64,000 nt of DNA from Lindgomyces ingoldianus (taxonomy: Eukaryota > Ascomycota > Dothideomycetes > Pleosporales > Lindgomycetaceae), in the NCBI RefSeq assembly GCF_010093535.1, contig NW_022985191.1:411623-475622 (forward strand), read 5' to 3'. The position numbers and the translations under genes were made by a program. Below the pieces are notes generated by a model. The model did not search any database. It had not been told where the DNA came from and worked only from the letters and a program-made list of their open reading frames with translations. Every line of letters starts with the position of its first letter. Within the stretch, counting starts at the first letter, position 1. This document shows, piece by piece, positions 1 to 10,958 of the stretch.

Positions 1-689
1 GTAGATATACAAACCCTACTTTCACACTGCAATCTGAGCACAACACGGATATCAGGGTGCTTCAATTTGTCAATGACTAAACGGGGTACTCCTGAATAAT
101 CCAAAATGCACATGCGCCCACCAGCACACAAATTGTCGGATATAATGGGTCATGAAGGCGGACATGGCAGTCGATGGCTGTTCCAGGACAATAGGTAGTT
201 CCATGTGCCAAAGGGAAAATATATCGTTCACCGCCAAATCCAGTTAGTGCAATGCACGGTCGCGATCATCTCAGCCTCAAGCTGCAATGGATCGCGCCTG
301 CCCAACACACCGCGCTGCGACTTCCCATCATCGAACGCATCAAGATTCGCCCATCACGCCAGGCATCTGCTCCGTGCAGTCACGCGATCTGAACTTTCCG
401 CGTTCACCATGGCTCCGGTACGTATTTCCGCTCCCGTTGTACCTTGGGTCTTCACCTGTCGTCTCCAACCCCATTGCTTCTTCACTCAGCGCAAAACCAG
501 AGTTTGCTTTCAATATATTTCCCAACGGCGTCTTTAATCCTATTCTATGATTAAATAACGCGTCTGCTCGCTCGATACGTGCGATCAAATACCTATCCAT
601 AGGACCGCGGGTCTAGCCCGCTCCCCTTTTCTAAGCCCGGGAGGACTTGACGTATCTTGAGCTTTTCACACCTCTCTCTATTCTTTTGA
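1..689. other. Upstream region, no supported gene
   Basis: Only short overlapping frames are seen, with no family signal. An ATG in good context (ccATGgctccg) at about 411 is followed directly by a GTACGT donor-like site. It could be a tiny first exon of the gene that follows, but no matching acceptor could be fixed. Confidence 0.4.
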
Positions 690-2474
690 ATGGAATATGA
701 TTCGCAGTCTGATATCGTACTCCTTAAATTCAATATCTCTAAGGTTGAACCCAGGCTAACAGCACGTGACCAGTTTCGACCTGGAGGCCGATCCAATCGG
801 TCTGGGCGTGGCCCCGTCGAGCATAATGTGCTCGAAGGGTTACCCATTAACCAGTATCGAGTAATGGAAGTCACAGTTGGAATGAATGACCCCGAACAAA
901 AAGAGATCGATAAAGATGCGCGGCCCGAGCTACCAATGCCGCGCGACTCTCATATGCTCCCAGAGCATTCCCAACAGCTTCTCCGGGCTGCACGCAGAGG
1001 GCGGGTCATACAACCGCCGGCTCCGCCAGATGAAGAGAGGGAAAATTTAGACGATGAAGAGGAGCACAAGGAAGTGGAACGTGGGTTTACCGTGAAGAAA
1101 TTTGTCAAGGTACCACGACACCTCGAAGAATCTGAACCGGAGTACCTTGCGAAAAGACGGAAAGGCCTTCCCTCACAGTATACTCCCACCACTGGCCAAG
1201 CGCCGGTGCAGCCAACCCCGATGAGAGAGACGAAAGTAAAGAAAGTGGATGCGGAAGGGAATGTCGCTGTTTACAAGGTTCTTGTTCCCGAAGGTCAGGC
1301 GGTTGAGGGCGAGGTCCAGGAAGCGGACCCTGTCGCCACAGAAGTTGCACCAGCTGTGGCTGCCCCAGGGACCGTCGTAGAAGGAGTCGGAGTTGTGAAC
1401 GCAGAAGGAGTTGTTGTAGCCAACGATATCCCGCAACAAACACCACCGCGCAGAAGGCCTCCCCCTCCTAAGAAGAAGGCGAGAAGGGGGCCTGGAAGAG
1501 GCCACAAGAAGATAAAAGTGCCTGAAGGCGGGATGGAAGGGGGAACAGAATCAGGAACTCCCGCATCAGGCGCTAATTTACTCACAGTTCCTCATCTCAA
1601 ACAAGAAGAGGGATCAGTCGGGCCTTCTGATGGTGACACGCCGATGGCAGATGCTGGAGAAGAGGAGGGCGAAAGCGACGGGGGGTCAGAAGACGATGAT
1701 CGCGAGGATGGTGAGCTGTCTCCGACGCCTGTTCAAAGAGCCACGCCTTCGGAGGCGCTCGTAGAACTCGTCCCCGAGCCTATCTCCGAACCCAGCAAGG
1801 CGCCTGCTGAAGAACCAGCACCCATTCAAGAGATTCCAATGAGTGATGAACCTCCTGCGCTTGCAGGACTCACAGCACCTGCTGAAGAGCCTGCAGAACC
1901 CACTGAACCAGAAGCTAAGCCTGAGAAACTGCCTAATCGCGATCCTTCTAGCTCCCCTGACTTACCACTCGCCACCGCTATCGCTCATAGCCGTCAAAAC
2001 TCGCTGAATCAAATTCCAACCCTTCCCTTAGAATCCGCACTCGAGATTGGCACGATCGAACCTGTTCCCGAACCCGTTAGCGAGGCGCCTCCAACTGAAG
2101 CTCCGCCAACTGAAGCTCCGCCAACTGAAGCTCCGCTAACTGAAGCTCCGCTAACTGAAGCTCCGCCAACTGAGGCTCCGCCAACTGAAGCTCCGCCAAC
2201 TGAAGCTCCGCCAACTGAAGCTCCGACAACTGAAGCTCCGACAACTGAAACTCTGCCAACTGAAACTCCGCCTACTGAAGCTCCGCCAACTGAAGTTCCG
2301 CCAACTGAAGCTCCGCCTACCGAAGCTTCCCCTCCCAAAGCTCCCACTGCGCAAACGCCTCCGAAAGAGGTTGCCACCACAGAAGATGTTCACATGTCCG
2401 ATGGAGAACCAGATATACTAGGAAGCCTAGAAGCACATTTAGAAAAAGACAGCCGGATGATGGCAGGTCCATAA
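690..2474 (+). CDS. Low-complexity nuclear-type protein with PTEAP repeats
   Basis: The frame is open for 594 codons from the ATG at 690, but the first 70-90 residues are unlike the rest, so the true start may be the ATG near 867 or 951, or in an upstream exon. The most family-like part follows: a short segment around MLPEHSQQLLRAARRG, then KKFVKVPRHLEE, then a basic cluster (RRRPPPPKKKARRGPGRGHKK region) that looks like a nuclear localisation signal. Acidic stretches (EEEGESDGGSEDDD) and about 17 PTEAP pentapeptides occupy the C-terminal third. The architecture resembles uncharacterised Pezizomycotina proteins that keep the LLRAAR and KKFVKVPRHLEE blocks. No enzymatic domain is visible. A chromatin-associated role is inference from charge alone. 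Confidence 0.75.
   Translation: MEYDSQSDIVLLKFNISKVEPRLTARDQFRPGGRSNRSGRGPVEHNVLEGLPINQYRVMEVTVGMNDPEQKEIDKDARPELPMPRDSHMLPEHSQQLLRAARRGRVIQPPAPPDEERENLDDEEEHKEVERGFTVKKFVKVPRHLEESEPEYLAKRRKGLPSQYTPTTGQAPVQPTPMRETKVKKVDAEGNVAVYKVLVPEGQAVEGEVQEADPVATEVAPAVAAPGTVVEGVGVVNAEGVVVANDIPQQTPPRRRPPPPKKKARRGPGRGHKKIKVPEGGMEGGTESGTPASGANLLTVPHLKQEEGSVGPSDGDTPMADAGEEEGESDGGSEDDDREDGELSPTPVQRATPSEALVELVPEPISEPSKAPAEEPAPIQEIPMSDEPPALAGLTAPAEEPAEPTEPEAKPEKLPNRDPSSSPDLPLATAIAHSRQNSLNQIPTLPLESALEIGTIEPVPEPVSEAPPTEAPPTEAPPTEAPLTEAPLTEAPPTEAPPTEAPPTEAPPTEAPTTEAPTTETLPTETPPTEAPPTEVPPTEAPPTEASPPKAPTAQTPPKEVATTEDVHMSDGEPDILGSLEAHLEKDSRMMAGP
2086..2335 (+). repeat. 15-bp minisatellite encoding PTEAP units
   Basis: About 17 tandem copies of a 15-bp unit (ctccgccaactgaag and close variants) lie in frame in the preceding gene. 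Variants change one residue at a time (LTEAP, TTEAP, TETLP, TEVPP). Unit length is a multiple of three, so copy-number change keeps the frame. Confidence 0.95.
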
Positions 2475-3076
2475 TCGGTCTTTTATTACTTGTAATCTAA
2501 CTTTTGATGTTGGCTCAGCTTGAAGTAAATCGTCGCAAAAACCGGTCCCAGTTTAGAGCGGCTACATTGTTTATGTCAGACCAGCTTCTCTCGCCAGTCT
2601 TTGAAGAGCGTCCGGAGCCTATGAATAGTTCAGCGGATACGACGATTGGCTCAACACACCGCCTGGAGACTCTCCGTAGATGGGTTAGAAGTCACGCAGG
2701 GAAGCTAGGTTTGGATGGGAGGTCTCTGTAGGATACTACTTGGGTATAAGTCCTCCTTCTCTGTCTGTGTTCATTTATATTAGTCATAGAGCTTCTTTGA
2801 ATTGAGAGCAGCCACCGCTTTTCCCTTCTTCTCTCTTCACGTTCTCCTTTGCCCTTTGCATCCGTGGAGTGTATATCCTTACTAAGCGATGCGTCAGTAG
2901 CTTCGGTCATGTAGCTACCCCTCTCTATCCCGGAAACGATGCTCAGATGTCTGCATCGCACTTTGTCCGACATCGTTGAGATGCGGAATTAGCCCGTGCT
3001 TCGGTTGTAGTTTGACCAGATATTATACTCAATAGTTCGTCAATCTCGTTCATTGCATGACACCAGCATCCTTAAA
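2475..3076. other. Intergenic region
   Basis: Holds the 3' flank of the PTEAP gene and the promoter of the amidohydrolase. Short frames at 2504-2731 (+) and 2692-2973 (-) have no recognisable product. Nothing else was seen. Confidence 0.5.
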
Positions 3077-4509
3077 ATGCCCTCAATCAGCGAAGTCATT
3101 GAAGCCCACCGGCCCGCACTAGGTCAGTATGAGGACCTCTGTAAGTACCCTTCACCACATGACTTCCGGACACTCCACTCATACCAAACTATAGATAAAC
3201 ATTTCCACACATCTCCTGAGCTCTCATTCCAGGAAACAGAAACCGCGGCCAAAATAGTAGACCATCTCAAAAGCCTTGACGTATACGAGATCTTCGCCAA
3301 CATCGGCGGTGGTGTCGCTGCTGTGCTCAAAAACGGAGCCGGGAAAACCATCCTACTCCGCGCAGATATCGATGCGCTACCTGTGGAAGAGAAGTCAGGG
3401 GTAGAGTATGCGAGTACGAGGAGAATGAAGGATTTAGATGGTGCTATGAAGCCGTGTATGCATGCTTGTGGGCATGATATGCATATTACGGCATTGTTAG
3501 CGGCGGCGGAGACGCTTGCGAAAGCGAAGGAGATGTGGGTGGGGAAGCTGGTTTTAGTGTTTCAGCCGGCGGAGGAGAGGGCAGGTGGGGCTAGAGCGAT
3601 GGTGGATGGAGGTTTGTATCAGAAGGTTCCGGAGCCAGACCTGTGTGTGGGTGCGCATGTTATGGCTTATCGAGCGGGTAAGTAGTCATTTTTATTGGTA
3701 TATTTACGAAGAATTCTGGAAACTGATGCGAAGAAGGTGTGATTGGAACTAGACATGGCCTTGTAGCTTCGTCGGCAGATTCTTTTCTGTAAGTTGACAA
3801 AACTATATCTCCTTTATCTTTGGTCATACCATATTGACTGACGGCCAGTCTCACCATCCACGGTCGACAAGCGCATGCCTCAATGCCGAGTCGAAGCATC
3901 GACCCTATAGTTCAAGCCTCCAGCACTATCCTGCGCCTCCAAACCATCGTAGCCCGGGAAGTGGACCCAGCAGATTTTGCCGTCGTCACTGTCTCAGCAA
4001 TCCATGCAGGAGACGCAGAAAACATCATCCCAGACCGCGCCGACGTCAAAATCAACGTGCGGACCGCCAAACCAGAAGTCCGCGAACGAGTCCTCAGCAG
4101 CATCCGCCGCATTATCGACGCCGAAGCAGCAGCGTCCAACGCCCCTCCACCTGAGTTCAAACCAACAACGCAATTCCCTTTCCTATATAATGACCCTGAC
4201 GTCACTTTTGCGCTCGAGAAAACCTTCTCATCGCTCTTCCCTCTTTCACCGCATGGATACACTACAGATATCCCGCGTTTGCCTGGGAGTGAGGATTTCG
4301 GGATCCTGGCGACAAGTATTGGTAAACCTAGTTGTTTCTTTCTGTATGGGGGCACAGATCCAGGGTTGTACGATAAGGCGGAGAAGGAAGGGAAGTTGTT
4401 GGAGTTGCCGGTTAATCATAGTCCTTTTTTCATACCGGTGTTGCAGCCAACGTTGAAGGTTGGGGTAGATGGGTATGTAGCGGCTGCTTTAACTTTCCTG
4501 GGGAAATAA
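3077..4509 (+). CDS. M20-family metal-dependent amidohydrolase
   Basis: Four exons fit: 3077-3140, 3195-3677, 3737-3788 and 3849-4509; the introns are 54, 59 and 60 nt. The first intron is a multiple of three and has no stop, so a naive reading frame runs through it. Joining gives YEDLYKHFHTSPELSFQE, the usual N-terminal block of the IAA-amino-acid hydrolase/hippurate hydrolase (M20D) family. Metal-site features visible: RADIDALPVEE, CMHACGHDMH, QPAEE, and near the C-terminus LPGSEDFG. The dimerisation segment carries HGRQAHASMPS. The family hydrolyses amide bonds of N-acyl amino acids or related conjugates with a two-metal centre. The substrate cannot be told from sequence. No signal peptide, so it is probably cytosolic. 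The ATG at 3077 is used because the longer frame begins with TTG. Confidence 0.93.
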
Positions 4510-4793
4510 ATGAGAGATATCGAATTTTAGACCCATTGAATTATTACTGCTTTGGCTTGGTATTCCGTGTTGTGTGTTTTCGTGATTTTGTGTACCCGTA
4601 GAGCACAGTCGTGCCTTCCTTTCTAATCCCGCTGTTGCCATTCGCTATCTCACTTGCTGCCACATCACTCTTCCATCACGGCTACTACTCAACATCTCGG
4701 TGGGGCCCCTCCTCTCTTTCTTTCTTCCATGTTTACTTCTGCTCGGTTCATCTGCCTACCTCTCTCTGTCGATGGCGCTTAGTTCATCCCACA
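4510..4793. other. Intergenic region
   Basis: 3' flank of the amidohydrolase and 5' flank of the decayed F-box gene. The frame that begins at 4611 is pyrimidine-rich leader and not convincing coding sequence. Confidence 0.4.
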
Positions 4794-5430
4794 ATGGTCT
4801 CTTTCGACATGTTCCCAACGAAACTAGCCTGTGAGTTGATAAGCTACCTCAGACCCAACGACCTTACGAAGGACGCACGAGGGTGGGAATTTCAGAGATA
4901 TTGCCCAGCTCGAAGCTCTGGTGGAACATCGAGCTTCACCGTCCACATTTGCACACCAAACTTGTCGAGTTCACTACGAAGCCGAAATATCAACGAGCGT
5001 ATCTCACCAATGTGATTTTAATTCTCCGAGAGCTCCCCTGTTGATGTTAGGTTAGGGAAACCAATCTGCCGGTCATAGAACACATGCATCTGTGCAGGCT
5101 CCCGCTCCACCTGCAGAGGTGAAGTGAATCGATAGGAACACATTTGCTCTTGCATATATGCTAAACTCACTCGAGAACAGCAACCGAATAGTCTCAGCTT
5201 ACCTTCAAGCTTCTGAAGGAATCGTGGCCTTTGGGAATGATGGTAGGTCTTTTGTTAAAAATTAACGTTGTTCATCGAACTCTTTGGATTCCAATCACGC
5301 AAGTCTGCAATAAGACCTCTGACTGGGTGGCCCGTTTCCTCGAGAAAGCATTGGAGCTTCGCCATTTAGGTATCGTAGATGATGGCAAACTTGGCGCTAC
5401 ACACTGAGCCCAGGTCACTTCGCATCACCG
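4794..5430 (+). pseudogene. Decayed F-box protein gene
   Basis: From the ATG at 4794 the first 23 codons read as an F-box start (FPTKLACELISYLRPNDLTK). The frame then breaks. After frame changes the homology-like text resumes as NFRDIAQLEAL, and then in another frame as WNIELHRPHLHTKLVEF, ending in a stop near 5043. Further downstream, coding-like pieces LNSLENSNRIVSAYLQ (about 5165) and WVARFLEKALELRHL (about 5330) lie between stops. F-box proteins supply substrates to SCF ubiquitin ligases. This copy cannot make a full protein without several repairs. It looks like a degenerated member of the F-box/leucine-rich group common in fungi; the downstream limit is uncertain. Confidence 0.6.
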
Positions 5431-6879
5431 CTCCCCTCGTGCCTTCACTGGAGTGTTGAACAATGGCCTTTAGAGAATCAAGCGTTGTAGGACAAGACAG
5501 CATTACGGGAACAGTTTCTGACCTCCTGCAAAACATGTCCAGGGTAATATTGAACAGAAATTTGCACCTCATTATCCTGCCACTTGTCCGAGCAAGGGGT
5601 TTAATAGCTATATTCTACCCTGATTATGTCCTATGTTAGGTGATAAGATGAGCGGTAGTTCAAATGCAGCCGTTGCGCTAGCACCCTGGACAGGATAATC
5701 GGAGAAATGCTGACCCGCACCCACTTTTGTTGGCACAACCGGATTGTAACAGATGCAATATTGGTATCTCCTTCGGTAAAGTGAAGGGGGTGGGATGCAG
5801 CGGTGGGTTTGGATCAGTCGGACTTGTTGTTGGATTAAGAAGGTTGTTAAAAGGAAGCCAGTTTTTTAACCAAGAGCAGGCCTAGTTCTACTCTTTTAGA
5901 AGTGTCGACATGCAGTCCGTCTACGTAAAAGACGCTTTCTCAAGGACTCCGCCAGTGAGCAACTTAGTTTTCTGCAATCAACAACTCACTAGAAGTAGCT
6001 GCTAGAACTAGGGAGGGTGTCGGAGGAATTTTCAAGAGAGAGAGAAAGGGGCTGAAAGGTGACGCGAGTACCTTTCAGCGCGACGAAGCGATAATAGTTT
6101 AATCCAGAGTTCGCTGAGGGCACCCTGCTCATTCTGCGCGATTGAAATCTCTCATAGTCTGGCTAGAGATGTTGGCCTCTTACGAAGCCATTTTGTATAG
6201 CGGAATTGAGGAGGAAGATGTTGAAGAAGACGTTCCACTAAGGCTGAGGAGGAGGTCTAAAGTAGAGACTGAGCTGCTGTGCCTTTCGGGGAGGATTGTG
6301 GACGACAATTTGGTGGGGCAGGACGACCAAAGAGGCAATCCATGGCTCGCCGCCTGAGATGGCTTTGATCTAGGAGACTTGCACTGCGCTCAAGGCAGGA
6401 AGGGTGGCTAGCCCGAGGAATAGGAAATGTTGATGGTGGGAAGAGGCTGGAATGGATAATGGAAACCTTCAAGGATATTCTCGAATCAAGGCTTCGTTTT
6501 GACAAAGCAGAGCGAGTCACCTTTTTAGATCGTGACATTCATCCCTCTGAAGCGGTATTCGAAAGAAAACCTGTGGCTTTTAGGTGATCTTCCCACCTTG
6601 CGTTCATTTTTGCTCTTGTCTCGCGTAGATTGTACTATAATTCGATGTGGTAACGATCAGCTAGTCGCATTTCCGCGCCACACGCCGCGTCGATTGGCGC
6701 TTCTGTGAGGAAGGCCTTTTGCTCAGCCCAAATGCGGCGCCCGTATTCACTGCCTTCGTCCGGCCCCATGCAAACCGGTGAGCTGGACTGGACTTGCCGC
6801 CGCGCAAGCTGACTTTTGACAGCCTGCCTACGTCCTTCCAACTCTTTCGATCGACAGGTTCGATCCTGAACAAGATGCG
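5431..6879. other. Gene-poor stretch after the F-box relic
   Basis: About 1.4 kb with only short frames. The 71-codon frame at 6142-6357 and the minus-strand frames at 6257-6943 have no recognised family. The last part is the promoter of the next gene. It may hold more of the F-box relic, but nothing firm was seen. Confidence 0.4.
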
Positions 6880-8276
6880 ATGCCCCAGTTAACGTTTGTT
6901 TTCGGACCCAACAACACCTTCTTCTTTGACTGTCCCAAGTCATGGAAATTGTGAGTATGCACGGAAGAAGAAGTGGAAAGGGTGTGGCAGCTGACCTGAC
7001 ATCCCACTAGTCACAATATCCCGGCGAGCCTCCGCTCGTTGATGAATGCGTCCATGAGCCCGGCGTACCGGATAGCACAACCATATTGCCTCGCGCTTGG
7101 CCCGCAGAACAACTCGGCGGAACCGATTTGGTATATAGGATGTAAGGTGTGCGACGGCCAGGAGAAGATCTGTAAGTAGCTTCAGCCTTGTCGCAGCCTC
7201 CGAAACGAAACGCCGGGCTAATCGCATGCGGCAACAGTCTACTCTCAGAACACCTTCGATATCAACTATCCCGACCTGTCGCGCTGGATTAAAACGATTC
7301 CGAACGCTCCGCGGCAATGCGTAATAACGTTTGGCCCCGCGCTGAGCTTCTTTGCTTGTGCGCCGGGCTTAGGGTCCATCTGGGCCGGGATACCAGGAGA
7401 TCTGAGCGATAAAGTGCAAAAGGCGTTTGATACCCCGTGCAATGTGTCGCTGGGAATGAATAATGCGTGGTTCGTCATGTGGCCGGATGGGTATTACGCC
7501 TGGAAATTCTACGGCGGCTATGCGACCCTAGATAAGATTCTAGATGCTGCAGAACCGCGATCAGTATCTGTAAGTTGTGGAGAAACTTCCATGTTCTCCC
7601 TTAAATGCTAATTCGTGATTAAGTATCTTGCGGTAAGCCCGTACAACGCGGATCAATACTTTGTTGCTTTTAAGGACCGTACTGTAAAGTACAACCTCTC
7701 GCCGGAGTGGATGCCTCAAATGCAAGAAGTCTTCCGGGAATGGCAGGTAGAAATTATGCAAAAGCAGATGGAGATGATGCAAAAGGCAGGATTTCGGCAG
7801 CCTCAACAGCCTCAACAGCCTCAACAGCCATATCGACATTCAATAGCGGGCCAATACCCTCCTCAACCCACTCAGCCACAATGGAATCCGAATCCATACC
7901 CAACCTCGCCCGCTTCTCCAACTCCTAGCTACCTCAATCCTTCAACGCCAAACACACCTCTACCAGCATATTCAAATCCCGTCACACCGGGGTTCTCGTT
8001 GTACAGTCCGTATGGAGACCAGCCGCCAGATAAGACACCAGAAGTAATGAATGGAGCTATGTTTGCACCACAGGGTCCTCCTCCTAGGTCGGCTTCTACA
8101 GAAGTAGGTTCCCCTGATCAAACACTCATGAATCCTTTGCTAACGTGCCGTAGAAACGGAAAAGTTTTTTATCGAAACGGATGAGCCATAGTGCTGCACC
8201 GGTCGCAGGGGCAGTTGGTGCCAAAGCAGCAATAACTATGGCCACTGAGGGAAGCCAGACTTGCGCTGTCATGTAA
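6880..8276 (+). CDS. Conserved fungal protein of unknown function, Gln/Pro-rich tail
   Basis: Five exons fit with exact phases: 6880-6950, 7011-7171, 7238-7569, 7624-8103 and 8154-8276, giving 388 residues. The N-terminal about 220 residues look globular, with aromatic-rich blocks such as FGPNNTFFFDCPKSWKF, MWPDGYYAWKFYGGY and YFVAFKDRTVKYN. The WPDG-Y-W block is typical of a family of ascomycete proteins of unknown function, which I recognise only as a pattern. Then comes a methionine/glutamine segment and three perfect QQP repeats, a proline-rich linker and a short Ala/Gly C-terminus. No signal peptide or membrane segment. The last exon follows from a 50-nt intron with a GCTAAC branch point; without it the protein would end 30 residues later in an unrelated frame. 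Function is not known. Confidence 0.8.
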
Positions 8277-8891
8277 CGACATAATGAACCTCTCCTTTGA
8301 GTTCCAGGATTCTGAATGCGGGAATGGGGATATCAAAATGGTTTTGGGGTTGCATCTACAAGGGCATCCTCGGTCTTTGGGTTTGGCATCTTACGCACGT
8401 TTTTCTGTACGTTATACCCAATATCAAACCGATCATTTCTTCGTCTCCTTCAGCCTTCAACCGCCTTCCATACTCTACCTCAAAGTCCTCTATCCGATAT
8501 TACACGTTCCTCCAAACCACAAGTGGGGAACCATCACATTCATATACGGCGCAACCTCGGAATCATGCACCGACCTTCCCAATCCAGCGTAACCCTTGTC
8601 ATAACAAGACTCGTACCTGCAGCCGGCCAAGGATGACGTTGAAATTGAATGCTGCGCTTTTCTCCACTGTCCACTCGTCATCTTGCATTTCTCATCGGCA
8701 AACTGTTTGCTTGTTCCGACACGGTGGTGCCATTGCGAGTCGCCCTAATCTCCCGGAACCCGGATTCTGTGCGGAATTAATAATGGGGTACAAAATGATT
8801 GCTTACCCTCTTTTTGGTCCTGGGTCTGCTCCCTGATTGCGCGTCTCTTCTGCCGTGTTTATTTTCTACCGCTTGCTGTCGGGTCGTCGCT
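8277..8891. other. Intergenic region
   Basis: Contains overlapping short frames (8284-8836) with no family signal, plus the promoter of the carboxylesterase. Nothing else was seen. Confidence 0.4.
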
Positions 8892-10641
8892 ATGACTCTC
8901 ACAGAACGGTTTTGGATAGCCAACATCCTCGCCACCTTGCTGTTCGCTACATGCGCATCAGCAGCAGATCCAACGGTCACCGTCCTCAATGGCACATACG
9001 AAGGCCTGTACCTTCCGTCCTTTGACCAAGATGTCTTCCTCGGAATCCCATATGCACAAAACACGGGCGGGCAAAATCGGTTCCGAATCCCACAGTCGCT
9101 AAATACAACATGGAACGGCACACGCGCGGCAAAAGAATACGGCAACGCATGTCCAGATTTCACACCGGTTGCCGACGGCGTCTACGGCATGAGCGAAAAC
9201 TGTCTCAGCATCAATATCGTTAAACCCGCTTCCCTAGCCCCTGAGCAAAAGGTCCCCGTGCTGGTCTGGATTCATGGCGGAAGTTACCAAGTCGGAACTA
9301 GCGCGTTGCCGAATTATAATTTGACGTATCTTGTGCAGAGGTCTGTGGAAATTGGAAAGCCTATCATCGCTGCAAGTATCAATTATAGGAAAGGAGGCTG
9401 GGGGATGATGTACTCGGTTGAGATTCAGGGCAGTGGGAATACAAATCTTGCGCTAAGGGATATGCGCAAGGGGCTGGCTTGGGTTCAGGAGAATATTGGG
9501 GCGTTTGGAGGGGATGCAGGGAATGTGACTATTTGGGGAGAGAGTGCAGGCAGTTTTGCAATTGTAAGCTCATATGAACTAATAGGAGTCAGGCTTGAGG
9601 CGTGTCACTGACGAGGGATAGGGACAATTGCTGATGAGCTATGGAGGCCGAACGGATGGGCTGTTCCATCGATCTATCCAAGAATCGGGCTCTGCTGCCA
9701 CGGCATGGTACAACGGATCGGATTGGTATCAACCTATCTACAACAAGATTGTCAACCAGACAAATTGCACAGACTGGCCTGACACCCTGGAGTGTCTCCG
9801 CACAATTCCATACGAAACGATATCCCAATTCGTGGACAGTTCGAAAGTCGAAGGCCCCGGCTGGTATCCCACCGTCGACGGCGACGTCATCCCCAACTAT
9901 CCCACCGAGCTTCTCCGCTCCGGCCGCTTCGCACATATCCCCCATCTGTACGGAACAAATACCGACGAGGGAACCGACAACGCCCCCGTTGGCGTCATAA
10001 ACACCGACGAGGAGCTATATGCCTACCTCTTTGGCAGCACAGGCTACGATTTCCCCCCCTCCGTCGTACAAGAAATCATGCGTCTATACCCCGACGACCC
10101 CACCGTCGGGATCCCACTCAACACGGGTAGCGAACGCTTCGCCGACCGCGGCTACCAATACAAACGCATCGCCGCCATTGTCGGCGACGTTTTCTACCAC
10201 GCGCCACGTCTTGACGACGCCCGATGGTACTCCAAATACAGTCCGACATACATCTACCGTTTCAACACACGCCCCTGGCTGAACAACACTAACGCAACCT
10301 ACACCGACCTCACCGGCTCACTCGCCCCGGATTACAAGGGTGTGCAGCATTTCAGTGAAGTTGCGTTTGTGTATGGAAACCCGGTTTTCGTGGGACCGTG
10401 GCCGGAATATCAGGCCCTGAGCAAACAAATGAGTGCACAATGGATTCACTTCGTGAATGGCGGGGATCCGAATGCGGAGGGTTTACCAAAGTGGCCGAAA
10501 TATAGTGATAGCACGAAGGGGCTGAATTTAGTAATACAGGCGACTGGGAGGGGCCAGAATGGGAGTTTTGTCGAAGAGGATACATATAGGTTGGAGGGCA
10601 GGGAGTATTTGACTAAATGGGCCCGGAGGAGGCATGTTTGA
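8892..10641 (+). CDS. Secreted type-B carboxylesterase/lipase
   Basis: Two exons, 8892-9563 and 9622-10641, with a 58-nt intron, give 563 residues. The ATG at 8892 is chosen because it starts a clear signal peptide (MTLTERFWIANILATLLFAT then CASA). The carboxylesterase/cholinesterase fold is shown by VLVWIHGGSY (oxyanion hole), GESAG with nucleophile Ser at about residue 218, GTNTDEG as the likely acid block and GVQHFSEVAF as the likely catalytic His block. The intron lies just after the nucleophile motif (GSFAI|GQLLMSYGG). Many N-x-S/T sites fit secretion. The family hydrolyses carboxylic esters; substrates vary widely and cannot be assigned here. The following oxidase is convergent, about 320 bp away. 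Confidence 0.93.
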
Positions 10642-10958
10642 GGAAGGGGCTGGAGTGGAGGATGAAATTTAATGCTCTAATTTAATTCAGAGATGGGGAC
10701 AAGTGCTCACTTGAAGGACAGCAGCTCGAACTTTGATATTGATGGCTGTGAGACCCAAAGCACGCATTAATAGAGCCATGTTTGTACCGGGTATCTTACG
10801 AGTTTCATTACGGGATCATTTAAGGGATCGTTAGAAACAGGGAAGATGCAAATGTGCAAACGATGTCATTGATTTCGAGACTCATTGGCACAATGATTAG
10901 GTTATCCAACTCTCCAAAATCCTTTTGGGTGAATTTGCAGATGCCCAACCGCGTAACC
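10642..10958. other. Convergent intergenic region
   Basis: A 317-bp spacer between the 3' ends of the carboxylesterase (+) and the flavin oxidase (-). AT-rich, with no gene seen. Confidence 0.5.

Noticed and set aside
1105..1585. Minus-strand frames of 96-113 codons
   Set aside because: They are shadows of the low-complexity plus-strand gene, with no independent features.
2009..2393. Minus-strand frames of repeated Gly-Ala-Ser-Val or Leu-Ala-Glu-Leu-Gln units
   Set aside because: They are the antisense reading of the PTEAP minisatellite.
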